From Candidatus Aphodovivens excrementavium (GTDB lineage Bacteria; Actinomycetota; Coriobacteriia; Coriobacteriales; Eggerthellaceae), in NCBI GenBank assembly GCA_018715935.1, contig DVKR01000033.1, forward strand, positions 56,383-120,382: a DNA stretch of 64,000 bases, in the 5' to 3' direction. Position numbers and translations under genes: made by a program. This document shows, in pieces, positions 1 through 9,101 of this stretch; position 1 is the stretch's first letter, and the number at the start of each line of letters is the position of its first letter. The notes beneath the pieces are model-generated. The model was not told the origin of the DNA, searched no databases, and saw only the letters and a list, made by a program, of their open reading frames with translations.

Positions 1-102
1 TCCCACTCCCAGAACCTGTGCGGCTACAGCCCGAAGGTTCACGACTTCTACTATCATCCCACGGGAGTCGTATTCATGAAGGGCGTTTCGAAGGACGCGT
101 AA
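1..102 (+). CDS. C-terminal end of a family 5 (peptide/nickel) ABC substrate-binding protein, partial
   Basis: Only the last 33 codons and the TAA stop are in the window. The readable peptide begins SHSQNLCGYSPKVHDFYYHP and ends GVSKDA. This resembles the C-terminal strand of extracellular solute-binding proteins of the DppA/OppA type. The identification rests mostly on position: it lies directly upstream of a complete dppBCDF set on the same strand. It would be the lipoprotein that captures peptides outside the membrane. The call is likely, but the sequence seen is too short to prove the family. Confidence 0.6.
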   Translation, partial: SHSQNLCGYSPKVHDFYYHPTGVVFMKGVSKDA

Positions 103-164
103 GGCATTCCGAGAACGCTTTTCTGTCGCGACCGCGCTACGTATCTAGCAAAGCTGGCTGCGAA

Positions 165-199
165 GCAACCGGGCCCGGTACACCACCGGGCTCGGTTGC
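165..199 (+). terminator. Long GC-rich hairpin between binding-protein gene and permease gene
   Basis: A 15-bp stem with one G-T wobble and a 5-nt loop (GCAACCGGGCCCGGT against ACCGGGCTCGGTTGC). It lies 60 bp after the binding-protein stop and has no strong T run. In binding-protein ABC operons such hairpins usually stabilise the upstream message or dampen read-through, so the binding protein is made in excess of the permeases. Confidence 0.55.
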
Positions 200-260
200 G
201 TTTAGAAAGATACGCTTAAGCGCAGCCACGGCGGGACGCTGCATGCAAAAGACGGCACCT

Positions 261-291
261 GCCGCGCAGCAGATTCGCTGCGCGGCGTTTT
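261..291 (+). terminator. Second hairpin with T run (leaky terminator or attenuator)
   Basis: A 10-bp perfect stem GCCGCGCAGC / GCTGCGCGGC with a 6-nt loop, followed by GTTTTG. With the hairpin at 165-199 it makes a double barrier in the 397-bp gap between the binding-protein gene and dppB. I see no gene in 103-499; the gap holds these two hairpins and the dppB leader. Confidence 0.6.
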
Positions 292-499
292 GTGGGATTT
301 GCGCCGTTTTTTTCATGGAGCGCACCGCTTGTTGCGTTTTTCTCGCATATCGGCACAGGTTGCGATACACTTTCCCCTTGGCTTTTACACGGGAAAGCTG
401 ATCATGCGCTTCGCTAGACGGGGGCGAAGCGTTGGGAACAATGGCGCCGGCCTACGTTCCCCCCTGTCTCACAACAGGAAAGGCAAGAAGGGGGCTTTT

Positions 500-1519
500 G
501 TGCTTCAATACATCATCAAACGCATTCTTTTGGTGATTCCTGTCTTGCTTGGCGTTACCGTCATCATCTTTCTGATCACCCGCGTTCTCGCGGCGGACCC
601 GGCACCGGTCGTGTTGGGCGAGCACGCGACGGCTGATCAGATGGCTGCATGGCGCGCCGACAACGGACTGGATGATCCTATCTGGCTGCAGTACATCAAC
701 TTTATCGTGGGCGCCGTGCAAGGCGACCTCGGTACGTCGTACTACACCCACACGTCCATCACTAAAGAAATCGCCGCACGCTTCCCGGCAACCGCAGAGC
801 TTGCTGTCTGCGCCATCATCGTTGCCGCCGTGCTGGGCATCACGCTGGGCGTCATCGCCGCAGTGAAGAAGAACAAACTCGCCGACAACATCAGTATGGT
901 CATCGCCTTGATCGGCGTTTCCATGCCGGTGTTCTGGTCCGGTATTTTGCTCATTCTTCTGTTCTCCGGCATTTTGGGATGGCTGCCCTCGAGCGGTCGA
1001 ATCGACCCGCTCATGCAGCCCACAGGAGGCACCGGCTTCTACATCATCGACACCATCGCCCGCGGCGACTGGGAGGCGTTAGGAGATGCGCTTTACCATC
1101 TCGTCCTTCCCACCATCACGCTGTCGCTGTACTCCATGGCCATCATCACGCGCATGACGCGCTCCGCCATGCTTGACACGCTCAAGGCCGATTACGTGCG
1201 CACCGCCCGCGCGAAGGGCCTCTCCAAGCGCTCGGTCTACATCAAGCATGCTCTGCGCAACGCGATGCTTCCGGTCACGACCGTTATCGGACTGCAGTTC
1301 GGCAGCCTGCTTGGCGGCGCACTGCTTACCGAAACGGTGTTCAGCTGGCCGGGAATCGGCAAATACGCCGTCGACTGCGTGCTGAAAAGCGACTTCCCCG
1401 CCGTTCAGGGCATCGTAATTTTGGTGGCGGTGATCTTCGTGTTCATGAACCTTATCGTCGACATTATTTACGCTTACCTTGATCCGCGCATTAAATACGG
1501 CGCAAAGGAAGAGGGGTGA
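500..1519 (+). CDS. dppB: Dipeptide/oligopeptide ABC transporter permease, DppB type
   Basis: A 339-residue inner-membrane permease, the first of two in a peptide/nickel importer. The GTG start at 500 is chosen because AAGAAGGGGG lies just upstream and the protein then begins MLQYIIKRILLVIPVLLG, the usual DppB start. An upstream in-frame extension to 290 runs through the intergenic hairpin and is not credible. The first membrane segment is at about residues 9-30. The EAA loop that docks on the ATPases is visible near residues 235-260 (RAKGLSKRSVYIKHALRNAM). Its stop abuts the ribosome-binding site of dppC. The substrate (di- or oligopeptide, or nickel) cannot be set from sequence alone. Confidence 0.9.
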   Translation: MLQYIIKRILLVIPVLLGVTVIIFLITRVLAADPAPVVLGEHATADQMAAWRADNGLDDPIWLQYINFIVGAVQGDLGTSYYTHTSITKEIAARFPATAELAVCAIIVAAVLGITLGVIAAVKKNKLADNISMVIALIGVSMPVFWSGILLILLFSGILGWLPSSGRIDPLMQPTGGTGFYIIDTIARGDWEALGDALYHLVLPTITLSLYSMAIITRMTRSAMLDTLKADYVRTARAKGLSKRSVYIKHALRNAMLPVTTVIGLQFGSLLGGALLTETVFSWPGIGKYAVDCVLKSDFPAVQGIVILVAVIFVFMNLIVDIIYAYLDPRIKYGAKEEG

Positions 1520-1524
1520 TCTGC

Positions 1525-2454
1525 ATGAGCCAGAACAAACAGCTCGCTACCGAGCCCGCCTCTGCCGTAGAAGCCCCCGCGGCTCCCGTGCGCGAGAAGC
1601 GCGAAGGCATTTGGCGCGACGTGATTGCCGGCATCGTCTCGAACAAGGCATCGCTGGTAAGCGGCATCTTCATCCTTATCTTGGCGGTTATCGCGATTGT
1701 TACGGCGGTTGCCCCCGGCATCCTGCCCTACGATCCCTACGCCCAAGATCTCGGCCAATCGCTTTTGCCCCCCTCGGCTGAGCATTGGTTCGGAACCGAC
1801 CTTCAAGGACGCGACATCTTCTGCCGCGTCATGGTGGGCACCCAGATTTCGCTCTCTGTAGGCCTGATTGCTGTTGCCTTCTCGCTTACCATCGGCGTCA
1901 TCCTGGGCTCCATTGCCGGTTACAAGGGCGGCTGGGTAGACACCGTCATCATGCGCATCATGGACATGATGCTAGCCATTCCGTCCATCCTTTTGGCAAT
2001 TGCCATCATGGCGGCGCTCGGTCCTGGCATTGAGAAGGCCGTTGTCGCAATCGGTTTGGTATCCATCCCCGAATACGCGCGTATCGTCCGTTCGGAAATA
2101 CTTGCCATCAAGGAAAACGACTACGTTGCCGCCGCACGCGTTATCGGCGATTCTAACTTCAAGATCGTCTTCCGCCATGTTCTGCCTAACGCCTTGCCGT
2201 CCATCATCGTTCGCGCAACGCTGGGCATCTCGTCTGCGATCCTCGACTGCGCCGCCTTGGGCTTCTTGGGTCTGGGCGTGCAGCCGCCTGCCGCAGAGTG
2301 GGGCGACATGCTTGGTCGCGGACGCAACGAGCTGTTCCGTGCTCCGTGGCTGATGATTTTCCCTGGTCTTGCCATCACGCTTGCCGTGCTTGCGTTCAAC
2401 TTGCTTGGCGACGGCATCCGCGACGGTCTTGATCCTAAGTCGAGGAAGAGGTAA
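1525..2454 (+). CDS. dppC: Dipeptide/oligopeptide ABC transporter permease, DppC type
   Basis: A 309-residue partner permease. The ATG at 1525 is preferred over the in-frame GTG at 1516 because the purine-rich AGGAAGAGGGG sits at proper distance. The first 40 residues are cytosolic, followed by a membrane segment with the DppC hallmark [10 protein letters not shown] and the [17 protein letters not shown] element. The EAA loop is [20 protein letters not shown]. The gene follows dppB within 6 bp and precedes dppD by 4 bp, so co-translation is likely. Confidence 0.9.
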   Translation: MSQNKQLATEPASAVEAPAAPVREKREGIWRDVIAGIVSNKASLVSGIFILILAVIAIVTAVAPGILPYDPYAQDLGQSLLPPSAEHWFGTDLQGRDIFCRVMVGTQISLSVGLIAVAFSLTIGVILGSIAGYKGGWVDTVIMRIMDMMLAIPSILLAIAIMAALGPGIEKAVVAIGLVSIPEYARIVRSEILAIKENDYVAAARVIGDSNFKIVFRHVLPNALPSIIVRATLGISSAILDCAALGFLGLGVQPPAAEWGDMLGRGRNELFRAPWLMIFPGLAITLAVLAFNLLGDGIRDGLDPKSRKR

Positions 2455-2458
2455 TTCC

Positions 2459-3574
2459 ATGCTGTTATCCGTGAAGAACCTCTGCACCGAGTTTCCGGTT
2501 AAAAAGGGTGTCGTAAAAGCCGTTGAGGACGTCAGTTTCGAAATGGACGAAGGCGAGATCCTTGCCATCGTGGGCGAATCTGGCTCTGGCAAGTCGGTAA
2601 CCAGCCTGTCGGTAATGGGGCTTTTGGCCGAGCCCGGCCACGTTGCAGGCGGCTCTATGGAGTTCATGGGCAAAGACCTGGTGAACTTGCCGGAAAAGGA
2701 ATACCGCGAGATTCGCGGCAACGACATCGCCATGATCTTCCAAGAGCCCATGACGTCGCTCAATCCGGTATATCGCGTTGGCAACCAGATTGTGGAAGCC
2801 ATTCGCACCCATGAGAAGATCGACAAAAAAGAAGCGCTTGAGCGTGCGGTTGACCTGCTGCGCAAGGTTGGCATCCCCAGCCCCGAGAAGCGCATCTACG
2901 ACTACCCACATCAGATGTCGGGCGGCATGCGCCAACGCGTGATGATTGCTATGGCGCTGGCGTGCAACCCGAAGCTTCTTATCGCCGACGAGCCAACTAC
3001 CGCGCTTGACGTTACCATCCAGGCACAGATCCTGGACCTGTTGCGTCGTCTGCGCGAAGAGACGGGCATGGCAGTGCTGTTGATCACCCACGACCTTGGC
3101 GTCGTGTCTGAGACCGCCGATCACGTGGTGGTTATGTACTGCGGACAGGTCGTCGAAGAAGCCGAGGTGCGTTCGCTGTTCGACCATCCCATGCATCCGT
3201 ACACCCTCGGCTTGCTGAAGTCCATCCCGCGCCTGTCTGACGACGACTCCAAGCGCCTCTACACCATCAAGGGCATGGTTCCCAACCCGCTTGAGATGCC
3301 CCCGGGATGTCACTTCTCCGACCGTTGCGAGCAGTGCATGGACATCTGCCGTCAGAAGATGCCCGAGCTCGTGCAGGCGGGCGACCACAAGGTTCGCTGC
3401 TTCCTCTACGAAGACGCCCAGGGCAACGTCGCAAGCGACACTTTGTTAGAGAAGGCCGTGGCCGCCGCTGCAGAGGCCGCGCGCGACACCGATCCCGACC
3501 TTGATGCGCTAGACGCCTTCACCCCTGCGGTGGAGCAATCCGATACCGATTCCAAAGAGGAGGTGGCGAAATAA
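2459..3574 (+). CDS. dppD: Peptide ABC transporter ATP-binding protein, DppD type
   Basis: A 371-residue ATPase that powers peptide import with DppF. The ATG at 2459 follows GAGGAAGAGG. Visible motifs are Walker A GESGSGKS (about residue 40), the Q-loop in [16 protein letters not shown], signature MSGGMRQRV, Walker [13 protein letters not shown] and the switch His in LITHDLGVV. The C-terminal oligopeptide-transporter extension is cysteine-rich ([15 protein letters not shown]), which binds a 4Fe-4S cluster in some relatives. A further acidic, Ala-rich tail of about 45 residues (ending DSKEEVAK) is longer than usual. It overlaps dppF by one base. Confidence 0.92.
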   Translation: MLLSVKNLCTEFPVKKGVVKAVEDVSFEMDEGEILAIVGESGSGKSVTSLSVMGLLAEPGHVAGGSMEFMGKDLVNLPEKEYREIRGNDIAMIFQEPMTSLNPVYRVGNQIVEAIRTHEKIDKKEALERAVDLLRKVGIPSPEKRIYDYPHQMSGGMRQRVMIAMALACNPKLLIADEPTTALDVTIQAQILDLLRRLREETGMAVLLITHDLGVVSETADHVVVMYCGQVVEEAEVRSLFDHPMHPYTLGLLKSIPRLSDDDSKRLYTIKGMVPNPLEMPPGCHFSDRCEQCMDICRQKMPELVQAGDHKVRCFLYEDAQGNVASDTLLEKAVAAAAEAARDTDPDLDALDAFTPAVEQSDTDSKEEVAK

Positions 3575-4632
3575 TGAGCGTTGAAGAGCGTAACGCAGCC
3601 GCCGCTGCTGCGAGCGGCCGCAAAAGTGCCGACGACGACATCCTTATCGACGTCCAGCACCTAACCAAGCGATTCGCCGCCGACCGCAACTTCTTCGGCA
3701 GGGCGAAGTCGTATGTGCATGCCGTTGAAGATGTCAGCTTCTTTATTCGCCGCGGCGAGGCGTTTGGCCTCGTAGGCGAGTCGGGCTGCGGCAAGACAAC
3801 CATCGGCAAGATGATCGCCAACCTGCTTACCCCGACTTCCGGAAAAATCATCTTCGAAGGCCAAGACCTCGTTCAGATGTCTCCGGCCGAGCGCAATAAG
3901 CACTGCAAAGACATTCAGCTTATCTTCCAGGATCCCTACGCCTCGCTCAATCCGCGCATGCGCATTGGCGACATCATTGCAGAGCCTATTCTGACGAACA
4001 AGCTTATGCCGCGCGATCAGGTTGACGACCGCGTATGCGAGCTGCTTGAGCACGTAGGCCTGGCAAGCTACATGCGCAACCGCTACCCGCACGAGTTTTC
4101 TGGCGGACAGCGTCAGCGTGTGGGTATTGCGCGCGCCCTGGCGGTACGTCCTAAGCTGATCATCTGCGACGAGCCCGTTTCGGCACTCGACGTGTCCATT
4201 CAGGCGCAGGTGCTCAACCTTCTGGACGACCTGAAAGAGAAGTTCGGCCTGACGTATCTGTTCATCGCGCACGGCCTCAACGTCGTCAAGCACGTATCCG
4301 ACCGCGTTGGCGTGATGTATTTGGGCAAGATGATGGAGATTGCCCCGAAGCAGAGTCTCTACAACGACCCTCTGTCGCCTTACACCCAGGCCCTGCTTTC
4401 TGCAATCCCGTCGGTCGACCCCAACGACAAGCGCGAGCGCATCATTTTGGAAGGCGACGTCCCCAGCCCCATCGATCCGCCTCCGGGATGCCGCTTCTCC
4501 AGCCGCTGCTTCGCCAAAGTTGAAGGCTGCGAGGAGTCGGCACCGCCTCTTGACGAGGTCAAGCCGAACCATTGGTGCGCCTGCCATCGCTATGATGCGT
4601 GCCGCAAGGCACCGGCTGCCGCAACCGACTAA
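3574..4632 (+). CDS. dppF: Peptide ABC transporter ATP-binding protein, DppF type
   Basis: A 352-residue ATPase, the last gene of the operon. Motifs are Walker A GESGCGKT, Q-loop IFQDPYASLNPRMRIG, signature FSGGQRQRVGIARAL and Walker B LIICDEPVSALD. The H-loop reads IAHGLNVV, where this family normally has SHDL; the catalytic His is kept but the following Asp is Gly. The C-terminal cysteine-rich segment GCRFSSRCFAKVEGC mirrors the one in DppD. Its start overlaps the dppD stop (TAATG). A strong terminator follows 60 bp later. Confidence 0.92.
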   Translation: MSVEERNAAAAAASGRKSADDDILIDVQHLTKRFAADRNFFGRAKSYVHAVEDVSFFIRRGEAFGLVGESGCGKTTIGKMIANLLTPTSGKIIFEGQDLVQMSPAERNKHCKDIQLIFQDPYASLNPRMRIGDIIAEPILTNKLMPRDQVDDRVCELLEHVGLASYMRNRYPHEFSGGQRQRVGIARALAVRPKLIICDEPVSALDVSIQAQVLNLLDDLKEKFGLTYLFIAHGLNVVKHVSDRVGVMYLGKMMEIAPKQSLYNDPLSPYTQALLSAIPSVDPNDKRERIILEGDVPSPIDPPPGCRFSSRCFAKVEGCEESAPPLDEVKPNHWCACHRYDACRKAPAAATD

Positions 4633-4691
4633 CTGCTTCGCAGCTACGCTTCGTAGCACGCCGAAATCAGCTGCCGATGACATACGCGCCC

Positions 4692-4723
4692 AGAAAGACC
4701 CGCTTCGGCGGGTCTTTCTTTAT
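4692..4723 (+). terminator. Rho-independent terminator of the dpp operon
   Basis: A perfect 12-bp stem AGAAAGACCCGC / GCGGGTCTTTCT closed by a TTCG tetraloop, ending in a T-rich stretch. It is 60 bp downstream of the dppF stop. Confidence 0.9.
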
Positions 4724-4812
4724 CCTGCGTCAGCGCTCCCCTTGCCAGTTCCCAGGCCCGCTGATGGCGCCTTGCGCATCAAACACTGCGATAACGCAGC
4801 ACCCCCTCGCCG

Positions 4813-4882
4813 GTTCCTAGGCGTACTGAAGCAATTTGGAACGCCTGACCACGAATCAAGCCAGTTCCTAGGCGTACTGAAG
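4813..4882 (+). repeat. Two exact 19-bp direct repeats upstream of the M16 protease gene
   Basis: GTTCCTAGGCGTACTGAAG occurs at 4813-4831 and again at 4864-4882, 51 bp start to start. A degenerate third version starts near 4744 (CCAGTTCCCAGGC). They lie 74-143 bp before the protease start, so they could be tandem regulator sites or a small duplication. Confidence 0.7.
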
Positions 4883-4955
4883 AGATTATGAGAAAATACA
4901 CTCGAACATGTATCGGGGTGCATAGCCCTCAGCCAGCATAAGGAAAGGTCACGTT

Positions 4956-7925
4956 ATGGAGGAATTGATACCAGGATCTACCGTGCACGGCTTTTCGGTT
5001 CTACGTTGCGAAAAGCTTCCTGAAATCGACGGAAAGGCGTATCTGCTCAAGCATGATAAAAGCGGCGCTCGCCTGCTGTACTTGAAAAACTCAGACTCGA
5101 ACAAAGCCTTCTCCATTTCATTTAGAACCCCTCCCCAAGACAGCACCGGAGTCTTTCACATCCTCGAGCATTCCGTGCTTAACGGCTCGGAAAAGTTCCC
5201 AGTAAAAGAGCCTTTCGTGAACCTGCTCAAAAGCTCTATGCAGACGTTCCTCAACGCTCTCACGTTTTCCGACAAGACGATGTATCCGGTAGCCAGCACC
5301 AACGAGCAAGACCTGATCAACCTCATGGACGTCTATCTTGACGCGGTTTTTCACCCAACCATCTACCGAAAGCGCGAGGTGTTTGAGCAAGAAGGCTGGC
5401 ACTACGAGCTTGCCGACGAAAGCGAGTCCGCTTCAGGTCGCCTGCGCTACAACGGCGTGGTCTACAACGAGATGAAAGGCGCCCTTTCCGATCCGAGCTC
5501 AGTGCTCTTCGACGAGCTGCAGGCAGCGCTTTTCCCCGACAACGCCTATCGATTCGAAAGCGGCGGCGAGCCCAGCGTAATCCCAACTCTCACCTACGAG
5601 GGCTATTTGGACGAGCATCGGCGGCATTACCGGCTCGACAACAGCTACCTCACGCTCTACGGCGATGTATCCATCGACTCCATGCTCGAGTTCTTAGATA
5701 CGCAGTACCTGTCCCCCGTCGCCGACGAACAGGCTGCCGATCGCGCACGACGAATCGAAGAGTCGGAGCTGACGGAAGCCGACCTTGCGCCCCGCACGCT
5801 CAAGATGCAGGCGCCGGTTCGCTCCCTCGGCAATGTGCGCACCATGGACACCGCTCCGGAAAACGCCTGCATGGGCGCGGCGTTCGTAATTGGAACCTCG
5901 TCCGACCGAACCCGCGTTATGGCGGTAGACGTGCTCTTAGACGCCATCATGGGCAGTAACGAAGCCCCTCTCAAGCGTGCGCTGCTTGATGCGGAGCTTG
6001 CAGGGGATGCCATCGGATCCCTTGCAGAAGCCACCTTGCAGCCTTTCGTCGTGCTGGAGCTCAAGGGCCTGAAAGACGGTGTTTCGGCGCGTTTTCGCCA
6101 AACGGTGCGCAACGAGCTGGAACGCCTCGCAAGCGGCGGGCTCGATCATGCGCTTATCGAGGCGTCGCTTTCTCGCTACGAGTTCCTCATGCGCGAAAGC
6201 GCATATGGCATGGCAGACGGCGTAGCCCTTGCCATCTCCGCATTGAGCGGATGGCTCTACGACGACGAGCAGCCCACGCGCTACCTGAAATACGAAGACG
6301 ACTTCGCTCTTTTGCGCGCGGCGCTCGACACGACCTACTTTGAGGATTTGATTCGAGAGGTCTTCCTCGACAACCCGCATGAGGCCGAAGTTGAGGTTCG
6401 CCCCGAACCGGCAGAGGGGCCAACCGACGAGCAGCAGCGCTTGGCCGACGTTGAAGCACGCATGACGCGCGACGATTTTGCCCGCATCGAGGCGGACGTG
6501 GAGTCGCTGCGTGCGCTTCAGGCTCAGCCGGATACCCCGGAAGCGCTTGCCACCCTGCCCCGCCTGCTTCGCAGCGACGTGCAGGATGCGCCCGCCGAGC
6601 CGTCGTATTATCTCGATGAGCGCAAGCCTGTTCCCTGCCTTCGCCATGACGTGCCCACGCATGGCATCGCCTACGTTTACGGCTATTTCAACTTAGACTC
6701 AGTGGACTTCGAAGAGCTGCCCTACGTTAGCATCCTGTGCAGCGTACTAGGCAAGCTGGGCACGCAGAGGCACAACGCATCCGAGCTCGACACGCTCATC
6801 AACGGCAAGCTGGGCAACCTCTCGTTTTTCACGGAGCTCTATGAAAGCGACTCCCACGCCGATCTCGTTCGGCCAAAGCTCGTAGTGGGCGCGAGCGCCC
6901 TGTCAAAACAGCTGGCACACCTTGCCGCCCTTCCTCAGGAAGTGATGCTCGCTACCGATTTTTCCGACACCGAAAAAATCAGAGACATTCTCGCCCAGCG
7001 AAAGATCGGCATGGAGCAAAGCTTCGCGCAGGCGGGGCATTCGGCGGCAATGAGCCGTGTGTCCTCCTACTATCAGCCATCGGGCGTGCTGCGTCAGCAG
7101 CTTGGCGGAGTGGAGTTCTACCGCTTCCTGAAAGACCTTCTGGCTCATTTCGAAGAGCACGCAGAAACGCTGTCGCAGAAGTTGACCGACCTTGCTCGGA
7201 GACTGTTTACCCGCAACGGACTTACGCTCAGCTTTGCCGGCTCTTCGGAAGACTACGATGCCTACTGGAACGCAGCCGAAACGCTGCCCGCATCGTTGGA
7301 CGCAACGCGCCATTCGCTCGTTATCCCCAAGCCGCGTATTCTCAACGAGGCGTTTATCGTGCCAACCGACGTAAGCTACACATCGCTAGGCTACGACCGC
7401 AGGCAGCTAGACGCCGCGCTTCCCTACACCGCGTCATGGCAGGTGGGAGTGCGTGCGCTCACCTACGACTACCTCTGGAACGAAGTGCGCGTTCGCGGCG
7501 GCGCCTATGGCGTTGGTTTCCAGGCAACCCGCACAGGCGCCCTCCGCTTCTACTCCTACCGCGACCCTCACGTAGACGAAACGCTTGAGCGCTTCAAGGC
7601 GGCTCCCTCGTGGCTGCGCGACTTCCGTCCGACCGAGGCAGATTTTGACGGGTATGTGGTAAGCAGCGTTGCAGGGTTCGACAACCCACTTAAGGCGCGC
7701 GCCCTGCTTCGCCGTCAGGACACTCAACACTTCATGGGACGCACCGCCGCAGACCGCCTCAAAACCCGCTCAGAGATCCTTGAGGCCGACCATGCGGCTT
7801 TGTTGCAGCTAGCTGACGTCATCGACCTCGCGTGCGAGAAGAACGCTTGCTGCACGTTTGGCAATAAGGAAATCGTTGCAAACGCGAAAGCAGGATTTGA
7901 CGTTGTTGATCTGCTGAATGAATAG
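4956..7925 (+). CDS. M16C (presequence protease-like) zinc metalloprotease
   Basis: A 989-residue M16C peptidase, the usual size for a single-chain two-half clamshell enzyme that degrades peptides in the cytosol. The inverted zinc motif HxxEH is visible as HILEHSVLN near residues 65-75, followed by KEPFVNLLKSSMQTFLNALT as in presequence proteases. The distal Glu ligand probably lies in NGVVYNEMKGA. The C-terminal half carries the conserved R/Y substrate element in VRGGAYGVG. No signal peptide is seen. The ATG at 4956 follows AAGGAAAGG. It stands alone between the dpp terminator and the suf region. Processing of imported peptides is a reasonable but unproven link to dpp. Confidence 0.88.
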   Translation: MEELIPGSTVHGFSVLRCEKLPEIDGKAYLLKHDKSGARLLYLKNSDSNKAFSISFRTPPQDSTGVFHILEHSVLNGSEKFPVKEPFVNLLKSSMQTFLNALTFSDKTMYPVASTNEQDLINLMDVYLDAVFHPTIYRKREVFEQEGWHYELADESESASGRLRYNGVVYNEMKGALSDPSSVLFDELQAALFPDNAYRFESGGEPSVIPTLTYEGYLDEHRRHYRLDNSYLTLYGDVSIDSMLEFLDTQYLSPVADEQAADRARRIEESELTEADLAPRTLKMQAPVRSLGNVRTMDTAPENACMGAAFVIGTSSDRTRVMAVDVLLDAIMGSNEAPLKRALLDAELAGDAIGSLAEATLQPFVVLELKGLKDGVSARFRQTVRNELERLASGGLDHALIEASLSRYEFLMRESAYGMADGVALAISALSGWLYDDEQPTRYLKYEDDFALLRAALDTTYFEDLIREVFLDNPHEAEVEVRPEPAEGPTDEQQRLADVEARMTRDDFARIEADVESLRALQAQPDTPEALATLPRLLRSDVQDAPAEPSYYLDERKPVPCLRHDVPTHGIAYVYGYFNLDSVDFEELPYVSILCSVLGKLGTQRHNASELDTLINGKLGNLSFFTELYESDSHADLVRPKLVVGASALSKQLAHLAALPQEVMLATDFSDTEKIRDILAQRKIGMEQSFAQAGHSAAMSRVSSYYQPSGVLRQQLGGVEFYRFLKDLLAHFEEHAETLSQKLTDLARRLFTRNGLTLSFAGSSEDYDAYWNAAETLPASLDATRHSLVIPKPRILNEAFIVPTDVSYTSLGYDRRQLDAALPYTASWQVGVRALTYDYLWNEVRVRGGAYGVGFQATRTGALRFYSYRDPHVDETLERFKAAPSWLRDFRPTEADFDGYVVSSVAGFDNPLKARALLRRQDTQHFMGRTAADRLKTRSEILEADHAALLQLADVIDLACEKNACCTFGNKEIVANAKAGFDVVDLLNE

Positions 7926-7952
7926 CTGCAGCGCTACAATATCGTACCGACG

Positions 7953-8132
7953 GCGAGCTTGCGAAGGGCGAGCCTGCAGAGGGCAGGCTTTCTGACAGCG
8001 AGCCTGCGGAGGGCGAGAATGCCGATAGCACACCTGCTGTCAGAACGCCTGCCGACAGCACGCTTTATGACAGCGAGCCTGCAGAGAGCGAGCCGATCGG
8101 CAGCGCGCCCGAGAATAGCGAGCCTGCCGACT
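7953..8132. repeat. Twelve degenerate 15-bp tandem repeats between protease and sufC
   Basis: The 308-bp gap 7926-8233 is mostly filled by twelve head-to-tail 15-mers in strict phase. Examples are GCGAGCCTGCAGAGG, GCGAGCCTGCGGAGG, GCACGCTTTATGACA and GCGAGCCTGCCGACT. Nearly every unit starts GC(G/A) and many carry GCCTG at the centre. The period is a multiple of three, so short pentapeptide-repeat-like frames appear on both strands, but none has a ribosome-binding site or homology I recognise. I treat the block as non-coding. Confidence 0.75.
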
Positions 8133-8166
8133 GCGCGCCCGTTTCGGGGGGAACGGGCATTGATGC

Positions 8167-8206
8167 TTGACAGGGAATTCACTAAATGTTACTAAGTTAG
8201 TAGTAA
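8167..8206 (+). promoter_or_regulatory. Putative suf promoter with overlapping inverted repeat
   Basis: TTGACA at 8167-8172 is a perfect -35. The inverted repeat TTACTAAGTTAGTAGTAA (8189-8206; arms TTACTA/TAGTAA) sits where the -10 should be. The -10 itself (TACTAA after a 17-bp spacer) is weak, as expected for a controlled promoter. An Rrf2-type Fe-S regulator is plausible. This is inference; no such regulator is in the window. Confidence 0.45.
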
Positions 8207-8233
8207 ATAGACGAGAGACGAAAGGCATACGAT

Positions 8234-9010
8234 ATGCTTGAACTGAGGAACATCACCTTTGACGTTCCCGTACAGGAGAACTCAAAGGAAACAAAGCGCA
8301 TCATCGACAATCTGTCACTCACCATTCCCGACGATCGCTTCACGGTCATCACCGGCCCAAATGGTGGCGGTAAGTCAACTCTGGCAAAGCTGATCATGGG
8401 CATCGAGAAGCCCACGAGCGGCTCCATCGTTTTCGACGGACAGGACATCACGCAGCTGTCCATTACCGAGCGAGCCAAGCTCGGGATTGGATACGGCTTC
8501 CAGCAGCCTGCCCGATTCAAAGGCATGAAGGTAAAGAAGCTGCTTGATATCGCGGCGGGTAAAAAGCTTCCCATGCTTGCCTGCAACGAGTACCTGGCAA
8601 AGGTGGGCCTGTGCTCTGCCGCCTACCTTACCCGCGAGGTAGACAAGTCGCTGTCCGGCGGCGAAGTCAAACGCATCGAAATCGCCACCATTTTGGCGCG
8701 CGACCCGAAGCTCGCCATCTACGACGAGCCCGAGGCCGGCATCGACCTGTGGAGCTTCGACAGGCTCACCGAAACGTTCCGCGACATCCATGAAGCGCGC
8801 GACGGGCGCTCTATCGTGATCATCTCGCATCAAGAGCGCATCATTCAACTTGCCGACGAAATAGTTCTGCTTCGCGATGGCAAGGTCGCGCAAACGGGCA
8901 CCCCTGAAGAGCTTATGCCGCAGCTCGGCTTTGTATCGAAGGGCGTTCCTGGCTGCAAGCTCACCGAGCCCACCGAACTGCACCTTACCGAGATTCCCAC
9001 CACGTGCTAG
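8234..9010 (+). CDS. sufC: Fe-S cluster assembly ATPase SufC
   Basis: A 258-residue soluble ABC ATPase of Fe-S assembly. Walker A is GPNGGGKST near residue 40. The signature LSGGEVKRIEIATIL and the Walker B/D-loop LAIYDEPEAGIDLWSF are diagnostic of SufC rather than of a transporter. The H-loop is in IISHQERI. The ATG at 8234 follows ACGAAAGGC. A single short SufB-family gene follows 91 bp downstream. No sufS, sufU, sufD or sufE is present, which matches the SUF-like minimal (SMS) arrangement. ATP hydrolysis would drive opening of the SufB dimer for cluster building. Confidence 0.93.
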   Translation: MLELRNITFDVPVQENSKETKRIIDNLSLTIPDDRFTVITGPNGGGKSTLAKLIMGIEKPTSGSIVFDGQDITQLSITERAKLGIGYGFQQPARFKGMKVKKLLDIAAGKKLPMLACNEYLAKVGLCSAAYLTREVDKSLSGGEVKRIEIATILARDPKLAIYDEPEAGIDLWSFDRLTETFRDIHEARDGRSIVIISHQERIIQLADEIVLLRDGKVAQTGTPEELMPQLGFVSKGVPGCKLTEPTELHLTEIPTTC

Positions 9011-9101
9011 CAGTTTCAAAGCGGCCTCCCGTCAAGAGACTCCGCAACACCGTACGACGCGGTTTGCGGAACGGCCGCTATCACAGTAGATAGGAGCCAT
9101 C

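Noticed and set aside
290..499. N-terminal extension of DppB
   Set aside because: It would include the intergenic hairpin and a sequence unlike any permease. The GTG at 500 has a good ribosome-binding site.
7953..8132. CRISPR-like array
   Set aside because: Units are contiguous, only 15 bp long and lack unique spacers. No cas gene is in the window.
7959..8195. Open frame reading like a pentapeptide-repeat protein within the 15-bp array
   Set aside because: All frames on both strands look repetitive because the period is 15 bp. There is no ribosome-binding site and the residues do not follow the A(D/N)LxX rule consistently.
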